In this document: in pieces, positions 49,149 to 61,802 of the stretch
How the letters are laid out: every line of letters begins with the position of its first letter
How positions within the stretch are numbered: position 1 is the first letter of the stretch
Assembly (NCBI RefSeq): GCF_020080835.1
Contig: NC_058165.1
Span: 10,237,813 to 10,301,812, forward strand
DNA: 64,000 nt
Reading direction: 5' to 3'
Origin: Cotesia glomerata
Taxonomy: Eukaryota > Arthropoda > Insecta > Hymenoptera > Braconidae
Made by a program: the position numbers and the translations under genes
The notes under the pieces: generated by a model
Databases searched by the model: none
Seen by the model: the letters and a program-made list of their open reading frames with translations, nothing else
What the model was told of the DNA's origin: nothing

Positions 49149-50686
49149 TGAGTGGCTCCCTTAGTAAATATACACAGTACAGTTCTGCTATACATGTACG
49201 ATGTACTTACATTTATGTAGAATGTTAAATGTATTGAGATGAATTCCTCTCAGCAGTCTCCAATTCAGGTATTATGCAATAAATGCAATAACATAGCTTA
49301 TAAAAATGATGATACTCGGTAAAAGTAGAGTACACTCAACTAGGATATAAAGTGATCTTAAATCAAAGAATATCAAGCTACACTCCAGGAACAACAATGC
49401 TGGTCATTTTTATCAAATATCCGTTGACCGGTTGACAAATGATCCTTCTCTATTCTCGCCCATTATCTTTACTTCTTCTTTCAAACATAAGCTTACTATT
49501 TTTTTATGCTTAGTACTTCTGTTGGTTGTGAAGGAAAATTCGTTAATGGTTTCTTAGCTGTTGTTATTATAATTTTTTTTTTGTTTAATAAGATAAAAAG
49601 GTAATGATACTGAAATTGAGAGACATCTGATAATTTTTAAAATTTTTGTAACAAACAAATTATAGCAAGAAAATTTTATTTAAAAACTTCATCTTTAGAA
49701 GTTCTGAAAAATTATAAATGAGATTTTTATAAATAATTTTCTATGTCTGGTTTATTTTTCAAGAAAAATCAAAAAATTGTCAAGTGTCTACTAACCTCAG
49801 CCTCATAAAAGGTACATGGTATGGAAAAAAAATTAGTATAGTTTTTGTTTAATTCTACATGGGCGATTCTCTGTAAGGACGTCTTAAATCTGTACAAAAT
49901 TGTCCGACCAAATTATTTTTTTTTGGCTTTGAACTTTTGGCAGGGGGCTGTTCTTAAAACGCTTGGGACAAACTTTGGCTTAATGAATTTAATGAAACAA
50001 ATTAATATTCGGTTTTTTTATTGAAGAAGATTGTTAGTTAACTAATTAAATTTACAAACATTAATTTATAGCAAAAAAACCAAAATTTATTTCATTTTAG
50101 TTTTCAATGCTCCAAATAGAAATGTTTTTTTACTTTCGTAATAAATTTTTTTTAGTTACAAAATAACAATTTTTCCAATAAAAAAATGCTCGGGATAGCA
50201 AAAAACATCCTTACAGAGAATCACCTATATGTGGAATTGAAAAAATTTATTGTGTAAAAATCTATGTGTTAAAAGAGGCATAAAAATTGTTAGTAATTTT
50301 TGGTATCATAAAAATTTACAGAGAAATTTTTTTTTATATTCCATTTATATTAAAAAATATTCATTGTTATTAAAAACATACATTGACACATTTTCCTAGA
50401 CACAGTTCTATTTTGACCGAAAAAATACATAATTCTTATGTAATATATAAATAATGTATCATTTATAATAACATATTTTATACTTGATGGATAGATCGGT
50501 TTATATATTTGAGAAACACACAGATTTTTGCTATTAAAATAGGCTGTTTATCTAGTTGATTTTTTTAAAGTAGCAAAATTTTTTGCGTACATCGATACAA
50601 AAAATTATTTTTTTTTAAGGACGTTCATCGGCAAAAAAAAGATACCAATAGGTTATGGCTATTGGTTTCTTTCTCACGCACTAGTG
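49149..50686. other. AT-rich stretch, possible intron
   Basis: No repeat or exon could be supported. It would be intronic if the 49148 donor is real. Confidence 0.3.
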
Positions 50687-51419
50687 CACAGTAAAAAATT
50701 TTGTGTAAAATCAACACAATCCTAGTGTTAGAATCCGTCGACACAATTTTAGTGTTAATTTTCAACACAAAAAATAGTGTTGAATTTTTAACACAAATAT
50801 TGTGTTAAAATTAACATTAATTTAGTGTCGACTGTATCTAACACTAGAATTGTGTTGATTTTACACAAAAAAAGTGTTAACTCACTTATTATTTGAGTTT
50901 ATTGAATATAAAGGTTAGGGGATCAATTAAAAATAAATAAATCTTCACGCTTATCAAGAAAATTAGTTTATTTAATTTCTTTAATTTTATATTTAGCGTC
51001 AAATACGGACATTAAGGTAATAATTAAATTTATAAATAAAATAAGAGAAAAAAATATTTGAGTAAATAAAAATGAATGAGCAAAAATAATTTGTAATTGC
51101 TCTTAATTCTAATTTTTACATAAAAGATATAAAAAAAATGACAATGAAAAAAAAATGAAATACAATAAAACTAAAATTGTACTTGTGATTAAATATTAAT
51201 CAGGCTTATTTTATAATGTTAATAAATATTTAAATTAAAAGCCGATTTGATGTGGTTTAAATCACGTAGACACGCCTTAGGTACAATGAATTTTTTAATT
51301 TTATATTTAGCGTTAAATACGCACATTAAGGTAATAATTAAATTAAATTAAATTAAATTTTAGTCAAGTTAACAGTCTTTAACTTAAATATATGATTTAC
51401 TCATCATATACATATTTAA

Positions 51420-51835
51420 TACTTGTTTTTTTTTTTTTTTTTTTTTTTAAAAAAGTACTTCGTTATTATCACAGAGTTTTCGGCATCCAATTCGTGAAAT
51501 TCCCAGCTTTTAGTATATGGTAAATCTAGAACATTGATGACAAATGTTTGACATGTTTGTTCAATAGCGTAACCAAAGCAAGAAGGTGATATTTCTTTAG
51601 TAATCCATAATTCACAAACAATATAAATTTGCGAATCGATCTCACAAAAAAATAAAGTTTTGCTAAAAGCTGGTAACTTATTTATAAACGATGTACAAAT
51701 AAACTTATTAAGAATTAATGTTGCTCCTCTGAAATTAATACTGTTACCCACGGTAACCAATTTTTCTGACACATTAACATCTGTTGAGTGATTAATAATG
51801 GCAGTTTTAAATTTAATGTTTCCAATTCTCAAATA
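51420..51835 (-). CDS. Downstream open frame of the element-borne gene
   Basis: About 135 codons are open on the minus strand, with Cys- and Phe-rich segments such as KLPAFSKTLFFCEIDSQIYI and CELWITKEISPSCFGYAIEQ. It ends at a long A-run (T-run 51426-51448 on the plus strand). It could be the last exon of the gene at 51870-52991, but the obvious donor of that gene (phase 0) does not fit an acceptor in this frame; a weaker donor one codon earlier would. There is no ATG at the frame start. Function unknown. Confidence 0.45.
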
Positions 51836-51869
51836 GTGAATATTAAAGTATCAAGTGATTTATACTTAC

Positions 51870-52991
51870 ATAACCTAGACCACCTTTCGGATTTCGGAGT
51901 TTCGGAAATAAGTCAACTATTACCTGTGCACATTCAGCTTTTTCCCATCCGTGTAATGACCTTTGCACTTTACTTTTATGATCCTTCAAATGGGTAACGA
52001 CCAATGAAACAATTCTTTTTCGGTTTATATCAGTCACAATACCTAGTTTATTGTATTCTTTAAATAAGTCTTGGCCATTTGGGCTGTTAAGAATTATTTT
52101 TTGTAATTTCTAAAACGAAAATTAGTTGTTAGTTGAACAATTTATTATTCTTTTCACATGAATCTAAATATTTATTTTCAACTTGTAATTTCAAAGTAAA
52201 AACGAAGAATTTTATAAATTTTTATACATGACTCACCTCTTTGGTAAGAACCGTTGCTTGAGCATGAGATTTTAATTTTTGCTTTTTAGCAGGAACTTCA
52301 TAATGTTCTTCTCCAGCAACAGGACTTATATCTTCCAATGATGATGAATTTACAAACTCAATAACTGGTAAATTCAGTGAACATTCTAAATTTTCTGGAA
52401 TTGTTACATTTGTAGTATTAAAATTTTTAATGTTTAATATCAGACGTAATGTGTCTTAATAGTGTAATTAAAAAAAACTCACCATCCGAGATGTTATGAT
52501 CAATACATTTTATTTTTAATGTACAGTCGACGCTCTCTGTATTGGACCTCTCTGTATTTGACCGCTCTCTGTATTTGACCACATTCTTCCTCTGTATTTG
52601 ACGATTTTACACAGCTCTTATGGACAAGGACGAGTCAAATACAGAGAATAGTCCTGTACGGGCGAGTCAAATACAAAGAGCGTTGTCTGTAACACCTCTG
52701 GGACTGGAGAGAACGTAGTCGACCAAAATATCATCCAACCTAGCATCATCTGAATCAGTGAAATAAAACTCTGTTTCAATCAAACTGGAAAAGTCTTCAC
52801 GAGCAGTAATAAACAATTATTTTTTACAACATACATAAAGAATGAGTTTGATAAATAAATGTCAAAAAGTATAGAAATTAACCTTTGAAAATGAAATCAT
52901 TTAATGTAACAGGTAGTTGTAATTTCGCCCAAACTTTATTATTTAGCCAATGAAAAATAAACATAATATTCCCTTGTGAACTATCTGTCAT
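51870..52991 (-). CDS. Four-exon gene inside the TIR element, function unknown
   Basis: Exons on the minus strand: 52991-52883 (start ATG, MTDSSQGNIMFIFHWLNNK), 52794-52696, 52394-52237 and 52109-51870. The phases are 1, 1 and 0 and all agree. The second exon contains YFTDSDDARLDDILVDYVLS. The fourth contains KIILNSPNGQDLFKEYNKLG and CAQVIVDLFPKLRNPKG, a pattern I associate with uncharacterised repeat-borne proteins of insects (SPxG...LVxxVVxxLxxH...FP). A basic KKQKLK in exon 3 could be nuclear. The donor after GLGY (GTAAGT) is strong, so more exons are expected. Introns are short, and intron 2 holds a small MITE. No stop or frameshift breaks these exons. Confidence 0.6.
52524..52689. mobile_element. 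Small palindromic MITE in intron 2 of the element-borne gene
   Basis: CAGTCGACGCTCTCTGTATT is inverted as AATACAAAGAGCGTTGTCTG. TA on both sides forms the duplication. CTCTGTATTTGACC words recur inside. It starts only a few bases from the exon 2 donor. Confidence 0.7.
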
Positions 52992-53551
52992 CTACAAAAA
53001 AAAAAAAAAAATAAAACTAGTGTCAGAAAATGTAAAGTAAAATTGCAAAAGAAAAACAAAATCAATAAATTTTTTTATATTTTTTTTATGAATTTGTTAA
53101 ACTAACAGAGAAATTGTTCAAAGTCTTTCATTTTTAATAAATATTATAAATTTTAACGTTAAATAATAATTTATGTAGCAAATTTATTATAAGAAAGTGA
53201 GGTTAGTTGAGCATTTTATATAATTATAAATATAGTAAACTTTTACTTACTTTAATTAATATCAATTTTTCTTTTGTTTAATTGTGAACAAGCTGGTTTT
53301 TTTTATCAAATATAATTAAATAAACTATTTTTCATAAAATTAGACACTATAATTTATACGCCCGAGTGGTTATTTTGTGTCATTTTATCTAGTAACACAC
53401 AAAAAGTGTTAATATCTTGAAAACAACACTATTTTCATGTTAAAATTCAGGTAACACAAAAAAAGTGTCAAATTAACACACAAAAATCAACACACAATTT
53501 TTTAACACAGACCGTTTTTGACGCAAATACACAATATTTTTTTACTGTGTG

Positions 53552-55777
53552 TTGCCTCTCTTTATAGACTATCGCTCACTTACTTCCACTCACGTAAAAT
53601 ATCGAGTCACTAACTTCAAACATTTTTTATAAAAAAACGAATACCGCTCGTTTATATTATTTTTGATAAAAAATACTTGTTATATCTTCAATTAATGATT
53701 CTCAGTTTTTTAAAACAATCCTAAGAATAGTAAGACTGATATCGACGACCTAATTAGCAATTGGTCTAACTCTTTAGTCATTAGATGGTGATTTTTTAAC
53801 ATTTTGATGTAGTAATAGTTCAATTATAAATTACTTGAATGATTTAAACCAAAACATTATACCTCTATTAGATACTAAATGGTTTTTTGAAGTGATAGTA
53901 AATTTTAAACTAATTGTTTTTTCGTACAAATGGAAGATTCTCTAAAATGGAGTTAGACAATTTGCTAATTAGAACGTCGATATTTAATAAAACGTTCGTT
54001 TGAACGTCGGTTAGTACAGGGTTTTTATGTAAAATATACAAATTTAAATGCTAATATTTCAAAATTTAGTGCCGCAAGGATTATTTTAAAAAATTCCTGC
54101 GTATAGAGGATACTTATGAGTATGTACTCAAAATTTCAAAAAAATTTTAAGAAAACGGTTTTTTCACGGAACATCCTTAATTCCACACCTAGAAATAAAG
54201 AAAACCTAAGTGTTATTTTTTAGTCCAATTTACTTTATTTTTTTCTTCTTTTTTGTCTCTTATTTTTTCGAAAAAAATTGTAATTTATTCGATGATTGAC
54301 ACTTTTAATTTTTATTAATTGTTTCTTGTCTAATTTTAAGGTTCTTTTAACATCTAAAAAAAAAAATCACAGTGGCATTTTGAGAAAAAAGCCAAAACAC
54401 AAAATGTTTTTTTTTTTTTTGCAATTGAGAAAAAGAAATAAAAAATGAAAAAAACACCATTGAAAATTTCACAGAATTTAAAGAAAAAGGTCAAAGTTTT
54501 ATACAAAGAGATGAAAAGAAAAATTAAAAATGTCAATCATCGAAAAATTTTTGAAAACTCAATGAGCTGAGTCGTGAAATAGCTAAATTATTTATAAGTT
54601 CTACCATGAAAAGAAATGCAATAGTTGAATTTCTATAATTTTTATTAAAAATAAACACGGAAATATTAGCAGATGTATAATATAGGATATATACTGGTAT
54701 CATATCACTTCAAATAACTGTGACTTTATGACTAAGTGATGCTCAAAACATTTCGTGAGACTCTTGTTCTTCATAAGTGTACTTGAAAGTGGCAGAGCAG
54801 ACGCAGAGAACCAACGGAAAACTAAATTCGAGGACATACAGAAATAAACTCATGAATATTCATATTATTTGTGGGCTAAGTCACCCCGTCATTGTTACTT
54901 AACTCCAAAGGATTGCTGCCTTACTGAATTTCAACTGAATTTTAATATCAGTGTTTATCGTGTTTTGTTGACAGTTACATCTTATCTTTTTTTTTTTTTT
55001 TTTTGTTCGAATTATATTATCAATGTAAAACACGGTAAGCCAACGAACTGTTTCACAAAAATTATTAGCATAATAAATTTAGCTATTGGTTGATTTTTTT
55101 TTCGCAGGAAATAGCATTTCGTATGGTAATACGGGCCACTTTAAACGCAAATTGGAAAAATTGCAGCTTCATTCATCATTTTTATTGTATACAATTTTAA
55201 ATTGTAATTTTACAGTTTCAGTATTCACTTAACTCAATTTTTAAAATCTTGAAATTGTTATTTTACACTTAAATTTTCAGTTTTACCTAAATTTCGAGGC
55301 TCGTTATCATATTAGACTTCAATTTTTTTGTCTGTACATTGTAGCAGAATATTTTTTATTGAACTTGAATTGATTTTCATAGTACCAGCATGATAATAAA
55401 AGTTTAAAAGTTATGTTTTTTGAGGGAAAAAGATGGAAAAAGGAAGGATAGGAAGAAAAAGAGAGAGTCCCCTGGGTAGGGTGTTCGAGAAATTTTAGTC
55501 TATTGATGATATGACCAGGTATAGGAATGAGGGTCAGGTGTCAAAGTCATAAAGTTTCAATGGTAGACTTTTTTAAACAGGTATTATATATGTACTTCGC
55601 ATCATTTCGGATGCGATTACAACTGTCCAAAACTTCAAAGATAGTTTTTCATTCACTGGAGTATCAGGTGTAAAAATAATTTATGCGTATTGATATTGAA
55701 TAATCGTAAACCAAAAGGCCATTGATGGATAAGCAGAGTAAAAGAGCCTTTTGTAAATAACTAAATGATATCCTGTG
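53552..55777. other. AT-rich sequence with minor repeats
   Basis: GATGATTGACACTTTTAATT / AATTAAAAATGTCAATCATC (about 54291 and 54520) form loose inverted arms. 54590-54650 is a relic of the array unit (AAATGCAATAGTTGAATTTC). No gene was recognised. Confidence 0.4.
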
Positions 55778-55975
55778 CACCGGAAAAAAATTAATGTCAT
55801 TCAAGAAAAATATTATTGAACTAAGAAAACTTGTAGGAAAAAAGCCGATTTTATTGATTCAAGATTTTTTTTTTAGTTTATTTTTCCACTTGATTCAAGA
55901 TGATCAAACTCTTCTAAATTACATTCTTGATTCAACAACTTCTCTCTTTAATCAAGTTAATTATTTTAACTACAT
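55778..55975. mobile_element. CACCGG-A(n) MITE with TTCTTGATTCAAGAA words
   Basis: The left end CACCGGAAAAAAATTAATG follows a TG. The interior has GATTCAAGATTTTTTTTT and CTTGATTCAAGATG-like words. The right end near 55970 is eroded. Confidence 0.5.
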
Positions 55976-56099
55976 TTAATCTTTAATATTTGTGTTACAT
56001 TCTTAAAAGAAGTTGGAATTATCTTGAATCAATTTTACCGGCCTCAAAACAAAAGAAAAAAATATTTGGATCAAATATATATTTGAACGTCATATACAC

Positions 56100-56312
56100 T
56101 TACATTATAATTCAAATTAAAGCTTATTTAAAGCGCTTTAAGATGTAATTTACATAACTTTCATAAGTTATTACATTCAAAAGTTATTGAAGAAAGAAAG
56201 TGAAATAATATGAATTTTAAGGATTTTGACAATTTTTTAATTGTGTCATTTCTAAATTACTTGACCAATTAAGTTCATGTTTGAACTTGACCTTGGTGAA
56301 ATCTACTAAAAC
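56100..56312. repeat. Relic of the 741-2960 repeat unit
   Basis: It shares AAAGCTTATTTAAAGCG, TTAAGGATTTTGACAATTTT and TGAACTTGACCTTGGTGAAA with the family, without (TA)n. Confidence 0.6.
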
Positions 56313-57152
56313 TGGAAATTACTTTTTTTTTTTTTTGGAATGCCTGTAAAATTAGCATTGACACAATCTGGCAATTTTAATAAATGCTCGGAATTCAATC
56401 GAGCAACAAAATTTTAATTTCAGCACCTAATTAACACTAAAAGAGGATAAAATTTTTTATTAGACATAAATTTTGTTGCTTGAAAAATTTCTTTTGGATT
56501 GAGTAGACTGATTTGTTTAAAAATACGCTTTTTAGTTTAATAACTTCATGATCAAAAAAATATTTTATCTTAATTTTTAATTTTTATTATGTTATTTGTC
56601 AAGCAAAATTCTGTTTTGATTATTTTTACATTTGTTTTAAGTTCTATAATAATTGAGAATTTTTAAAAAATTTATCATGTAATGGTAAATGCCATCATTA
56701 ATAAAATTAAAAACGATTTGATCTTTCTGAACAATCGGATTTTTAAACAAGTTTTAACAGAATTATTGAAAATTACGCTCTTATTATTTTATAAATAATG
56801 GACGGAATAAATCACTCATTTTAGAAACAAGATAAAAATTTTTTTTTTCGCCCACAATAACATATATGCTTAACCTGCACCCAGCGAGACCATTCTATAA
56901 TAACAACGTGTTGATACTCATGTCTCATGGTATGTTGAGAATATTGTTATGTATTTATATTATTAATTTTTTTTTTTTGAAAAAATTTTATGTGAATTAA
57001 AAATGTTTAGATCGAATTTTGTAATCTGTTTTATGGAATATTGTATTATTTTATATATATTGTAATGATGGAATTTAAGACTTATTTGACAATTTTGTAT
57101 ATTGGACATGTTTCATTGAAATAATTTATTTATTTGATGTATGCATTTTTAG

Positions 57153-57193
57153 ATTGCCTGAAGAAGTCGGGATGTCCGACGAAACGTAGCAAT
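57153..57193 (+). ncRNA. Hammerhead-ribozyme-like motif
   Basis: Stem I ATTGC (57153-57157) pairs with GCAAT (57189-57193). The core CTGAAGA (57158-57164) fits CUGANGA. Stem II GTCGG (57166-57170) pairs with CCGAC (57176-57180) around GATGT. Then comes GAAA, a 2-bp stem III (AC/GU) and a GUA cleavage triplet before GCAAT. This minimal stem III form is known from Penelope-like retroelements and retrozymes, where it may act as a dimer. One extra A (57165) between the core and stem II departs from the consensus and may weaken activity. Confidence 0.55.
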
Positions 57194-57599
57194 AAAGTGT
57201 GAAATAATTGTCAACATTGCGTTTGTGGCCTGATCAACCTGATTATTATATTTATTGTTCGTTAAAAATTAATAAAAAAATATTTTTTCTTACAATAATC
57301 GACCAATCATACGAATTACGTCGTTGTCACTCTGTCGCAATCTTTACTCATATTCTAATATCATTTAGATATTTGCAAAAGACATTTTTACTTTGCTTAT
57401 CCCCCTTTATTAATAGAAAAGTAAAATTAATTCTACATTCTCGTCGTATACTTTTAAGGTTAACAAATTGGTGAATTACTTACGCTGCGAATTTTGAATA
57501 ACTTGGTAATGACCCAAGTATGTTACTTCGAAATTTCGGATTCTTGAAAATATATTTGGCAAAGTAAAATTATATAAAAAAGTGAACTATACTGGCGTT

Positions 57600-57725
57600 T
57601 ATGACTGCTTGGTTATTGCAGTCACGTACGGCACGTCTCTACTCGTCTGATACTGATTTTGGATTCCTTGGAGTACATGCTCTCGGTCAAAACGTGGTGC
57701 AACGAGCCGACACTTGAAAAATCTA
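57600..57725. other. GC-richer island, possible exon or promoter
   Basis: TTATTGCAG at 57624-57632 could be an acceptor. The following CACGTACGGCACGTCTCTAC...GTGCAACGAGCCGACACTTG is complex and unlike neighbouring repeats, but has no long biased frame. Confidence 0.25.
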
Positions 57726-58469
57726 AGTGATTATTTTTTCCTCTATTTTCTCTTGTAACTGTTTATGTGTCATTTCAATTCACTATATTCCAACATCTTT
57801 TTTATTTTATATTGCTAATTTAACATTCAAAGGGTTTTCTTTTTTCATCATTATCATTACATTTGTATTCATCTTATTCAAATTTTATCTTAAACGATAT
57901 TTTCATTTCTATTACAACTGCTGAATTATCGGAAGTCTTTTTTTTTTTTTAATTTATTTCATAAATTACCGAAATTAATTTTCAAATTTTGACGTTTAAT
58001 TAACTGAAATTCAAAAGATTTGTATTTCTTATTTTTTCTATCACTTGTCAAATATTTTATTGATGATTCAAAAATAGGGTTGTATTTTCAAATATTTTAT
58101 TTTTTTAATATTTATATGCTTATTGTTAGAAATTAATTATTCTTTGATATATTTGAACAAAAAGTCTACAATTAGAATCTATTTAGGTTTTAATAATGCC
58201 GAAGAAATCAAAAATCGTCTTACGAGGTTACGTCAGAGTATCCTTGACATTAGTACGTATAAATATAATTATAAATTATGAATATAAATGTCATAGGGCT
58301 CATAAATTAATTTTTGGTTATTTCTAAATTGTTGAAAAAATGATTGAAACTCATTCTCAAGTTACTCCAGGTGTAAATACAAGAATACACCCTCATACTA
58401 TTCGTAATATAATGTCTTACAACCGTAGGAAAAAGCTGAGGATTTTAAAATTTAAAAGGTTTTTGTAAT

Positions 58470-59085
58470 ACTCGCGTACATAATGTGCAGCCTGGGAGGA
58501 TAAGCCTTGAGACTAATTGGTAGATGGTAGAGTTTAAACTCACGAGGGAATCATTTGTGTGTAGTAAACTATAGTGGTGGTAGTTGTAGTTTTTTTTGTT
58601 TATTTACTTCTCGTTTAGTTCTCTTTTCTTTATTTTTCTTCCATTTGGTATACTGAAAACACAAGAGTAAGGGGTAAGAGGTAAAAGGGTGTATTTGGGT
58701 GACAGAAAAGAGACAGAGTAATAGTCGCAGTAACTTAAACTAGAAAAAGAGGGGTTTAGTTTGGAAAGCAATATAGAAGCTGATGCTTATAGAGATTGTA
58801 GATATGCCGACAGGAAATTCACTTGGAAACCGGAATACCGTCGCCGCAAATTGCGATCCATTCAGAATTACTTTAAAGTCGCGCTGAGAAAAGTTTTTGC
58901 ATCGAGTGCTTTTCTTCTTGACAGACCGCTCTCAATTCGATCAAATTTACTCGATTTCATTGTTTTTTTCTTATTTTCATTATTTTTATGGGAATTTACT
59001 TTTTTAATTTATATTGAAGCACGATTATGCAAAAGTATTACCAAAGTTTATAAATATGCTCGAGTAAAGCATACTTTTTAAATTT
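58470..59085. other. Complex island, coding status unclear
   Basis: A plus frame from 58761 begins with TTG, not ATG, and turns hydrophobic (IVFFLFSLFLWEFTFLIYIE) only because the DNA becomes T-rich. A minus frame is open too. GC and complexity at 58760-58900 suggest a functional or recently inserted segment. I call no gene. Confidence 0.2.
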
Positions 59086-59654
59086 CAATTAAAGGTGATG
59101 GAACATTGGAATTAAATTACTGCAGCATATGCAGCAAAAAATAGTAAAAATAAAAAGTTATTAAAAGTTTACTTAACTTTGCAGTTTTAATTTGATTGTC
59201 GATCATTTCTGATAATTTACATTTTGATAAGGATTAATCATGATGTAATTTTAATACGTACTAGGGTGATTAAAATATACAATAGGAAACTTCGTTCGTA
59301 AACTTCAATGATTAAATTTGTAACGGGGTGGTTAGCCCTGTCCAATTGGTCACCCCTTTCCTCTTTGAAAAGGGCGCTACTGGGATTTTATACTCGGTGT
59401 CCCAGAAACCGGGGAGCATGAGAAGGAAAGATCGGGTCGTGAGAAGTTGAGAAAGGCTGAAAAATTAATACTGAGAAACAATTATTAACAATTTAATTAT
59501 TTATTCAATGTAAACAATTTAATTTTAACAAAATTCCTTAACAATATTGCCCTTAAAATTAACCTATCAATTACTTAATTGTGAGGACCTCTCACCTACG
59601 CAGGCACTTGCCAAAACTTACAACTAAATATCATTAAATTCTTTTAAACATAGA

Positions 59655-59954
59655 TCATTACGCATCTATCTTCTTAATTTCTTAACTCAACATAGACCAT
59701 TACGCATCTATCTTCAATTTCTTAACTCAACATAGACCATTACGCATCTATCTTCAATTTCTTAACTCAACATAGACCATAACGCATCTATCTTTAATTT
59801 CCTAACTCAACATAGACCATTACGCATCTATCTTTAATTTCTAATTCAATTATAGACCATTACGCATCTATCTTTAATTTCCTAATTCAATCGTAGACCA
59901 TTACGCATCTAGATTCTTAATTTCTTAATTTAATCATAGACCATTACGCATCTA
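59655..59954. repeat. ~40-bp minisatellite in the LTR, eight units
   Basis: TAGACCATTACGCATCTATC recurs at roughly 40-43-bp spacing (CGCATCT at 59661, 59703, 59743, 59783, 59823, 59863, 59904 and 59947). The last unit is cut by the CACGG insertion and continues at 62393. Confidence 0.9.
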
Positions 59955-60616
59955 CACGGAATAAAATAATCTGTGGAAATGACAGATATGGGAATGTTAA
60001 ATTGACATGGCCAGATTTTGTTAGATTTGCAAAGAAAAACTGTCAAATTTACATAAATAATATGTGAAAATAACATAACCATAAGATGTCAGATTTACAG
60101 ATAAAAACTGTCAAATTTACAGTAATAATATGTAAAAAGTTAATTAGGGGAGCCTGGGGCACGACGGTCCCCTTAACGGTTTTTGAAGGTTCAAGACGGT
60201 TTTTGCGGCTTTTAACTATCAAATTCGTTTATTTTCCGTCTGTTTCGAATAAATCAGTCGAAATTTTGCAAAAAATCAAACAAAAATTTTTTTTTGTGGG
60301 GTACGACGGTCTTCTCCCCAAAAAATCATATGAAAACAAATTTTATTTTTTTTTAAGCCAATGTCATCAAAATCTAGATATTCTCCTCCCAGAAAACATC
60401 GTCGAGGGAAAACCACGATTCTTAAGTATCGCCCGAAGTCTTGAGTATCGCTGAGAACAAAGAAAAAAATCAAAATGAAGCAAAAAAAAGACCTCAGTTA
60501 AAAAAAAAAAAATTAGATTAAAACAAAAAAATTTGAAAAAATGCTTACATCTTTAAAAATGTCAATAGTTCACAAGATTCAAAGTTATTTCTTAATTATT
60601 GATATTTTTAAAGATG

Positions 60617-61312
60617 CACTGAGAAAAAAAAAATTTTTGTCCAGAAAAAAATTTCTTGGCTCAAAAATCGTTTAAGGTAGTACCTCCACGAAAAGCATAT
60701 ATCAAGAAATTTATGGAATTTTTTTTATCGAAAGATAAATATATTAATAATTCACCACCAAAATTTCAGATCAATTCACCGTACCGTTTTTGAGTAATTA
60801 ATTTACAAAATTGCATCTTTTATACGTAGAGGTATATAGAGAGATGGTAAAGTTAGTATGAAATCTTCCGTACCACTCAAGTGATGCAAATAGATTTCAT
60901 ACTAACTTTACCATCTCTCTATCCCCCTACGTGTCAAAGATGCAATTTTGAAAATTAATTATTCAAAAACGGTGCAGTGAATTGATCTGAAATTTTGGTG
61001 GTGAATTATTAATATATTTATCTTTCGATAAAAAAAATTCCATAAGTTTCTTGAAATATGCTTTTCGTGGAGGTACTACCTTGAGATGAATTTTAGTTTT
61101 TTGACAAAAAAATATCAATATTTATCATAATAAAATTTTTGCATTAATTTCGATAGATTTACAAACAAATAGGTTCACTTGAATTAAACAATAAATACTT
61201 CGATTAATTCGATCAATACTTGAGACAAGAAAATATATTCTTGAAAATTATCAAGAATATATATTCCTGTGACAAGAAAATTTTCTCAAGAGTAGTACTT
61301 TTTTTGTCAGTG
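60617..61312. mobile_element. CACTG-A(n) MITE in E copy 4
   Basis: The ends are CACTGAGAAAAAAAAAATTT and TACTTTTTTTGTCAGTG. TG at 60615-60616 and 61313-61314 is the duplication. CTTGGCTC and TTCTTGAAAATTATCAAGAA words mark the CTTGAATCAAG group. Another hairpin is nested at 60674-61082. Confidence 0.75.
60674..61082. mobile_element. ~409-bp near-perfect hairpin element
   Basis: AAGGTAGTACCTCCACGAAA and TTTCGTGGAGGTACTACCTT are the ends. The arms remain inverted through ATTAATAATTCACCACCAAA and GATGGTAAAGTTAGTATGAA to a short loop near 60880. No coding sequence. Confidence 0.85.
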
Positions 61313-61578
61313 TGTAAGCTCGTCCCGATGTTACGCTCATTAAGAGCTTCCACTTGAGTACCCACATGCATTTTTTATATATTTTTCATATATACATATA
61401 TATAATATATATAAATATACAAAATATATGAAAAATTGATGTGGGTACTCAAATGAAACGTCTTGATGAGTGTAACATCGGTATAAGTTTATATCTTTAA
61501 AACTGTCAATAGTTCATAAGATACAAGGTAATTTCTTAATTATGTATCTAGGGATAGAGCATTTTTGAATGCAGCCTA

Positions 61579-61802
61579 CACAGAAAAAAAAATGTTCTTG
61601 AATCAAGTATATATTTTTGAAGAGCTCAATATTCTTGGCTTGAGTAGAAAAATTCTTGATTTAAGAAAATTTTTCTTGATTTAAGGAAACTTTACTTAAT
61701 TCAAGAATTTTTCGTCTTGATTCAAGACAATTACCCTCTTCAAAATTATATTCTTGGTTCAAGAATTTTTCTCTTGAATCAAGTTAATTTTTTTTTTCTG
61801 TG
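61579..61802. mobile_element. CACAG-A(n) MITE, best CTTGAATCAAG-word copy
   Basis: The termini CACAGAAAAAAAAATG and TTTTTTTTTCTGTG have TA on both sides. About eight variants of TTCTTGAATCAAGAA fill the interior. The paralogous E copy at about 20150 lacks it (GCAGACTAAATACTT), giving a natural empty site. Confidence 0.85.

Larger units (their letters stand above)
50687..53549. mobile_element. CACAG-A(n) TIR element carrying a spliced gene
   Basis: The left terminus CACAGTAAAAAATTTTGTG and the right terminus CAATATTTTTTTACTGTG are inverted. Subterminal zones (50700-50880 and 53395-53540) are full of GTGTTAAATTTAACAC-like words. TG at 50685-50686 and TG at 53550-53551 form a 2-bp duplication. 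The interior holds a minus-strand multi-exon gene (51870-52991 and a further frame at 51420-51835). No transposase is recognised, so the gene looks like cargo or an unrecognised element protein. Confidence 0.7.

Noticed and set aside
58761..59081. 106-codon frame starting at TTG with a hydrophobic segment
   Set aside because: No ATG, hydrophobicity comes from T-rich DNA, and the opposite strand is open as well.
60086..60454. 122-codon plus frame in the LTR insert
   Set aside because: It runs through CTGTCAAATTTACAG words and a GGGGCACGACGGTCCCC repeat fragment; no domain or bias.
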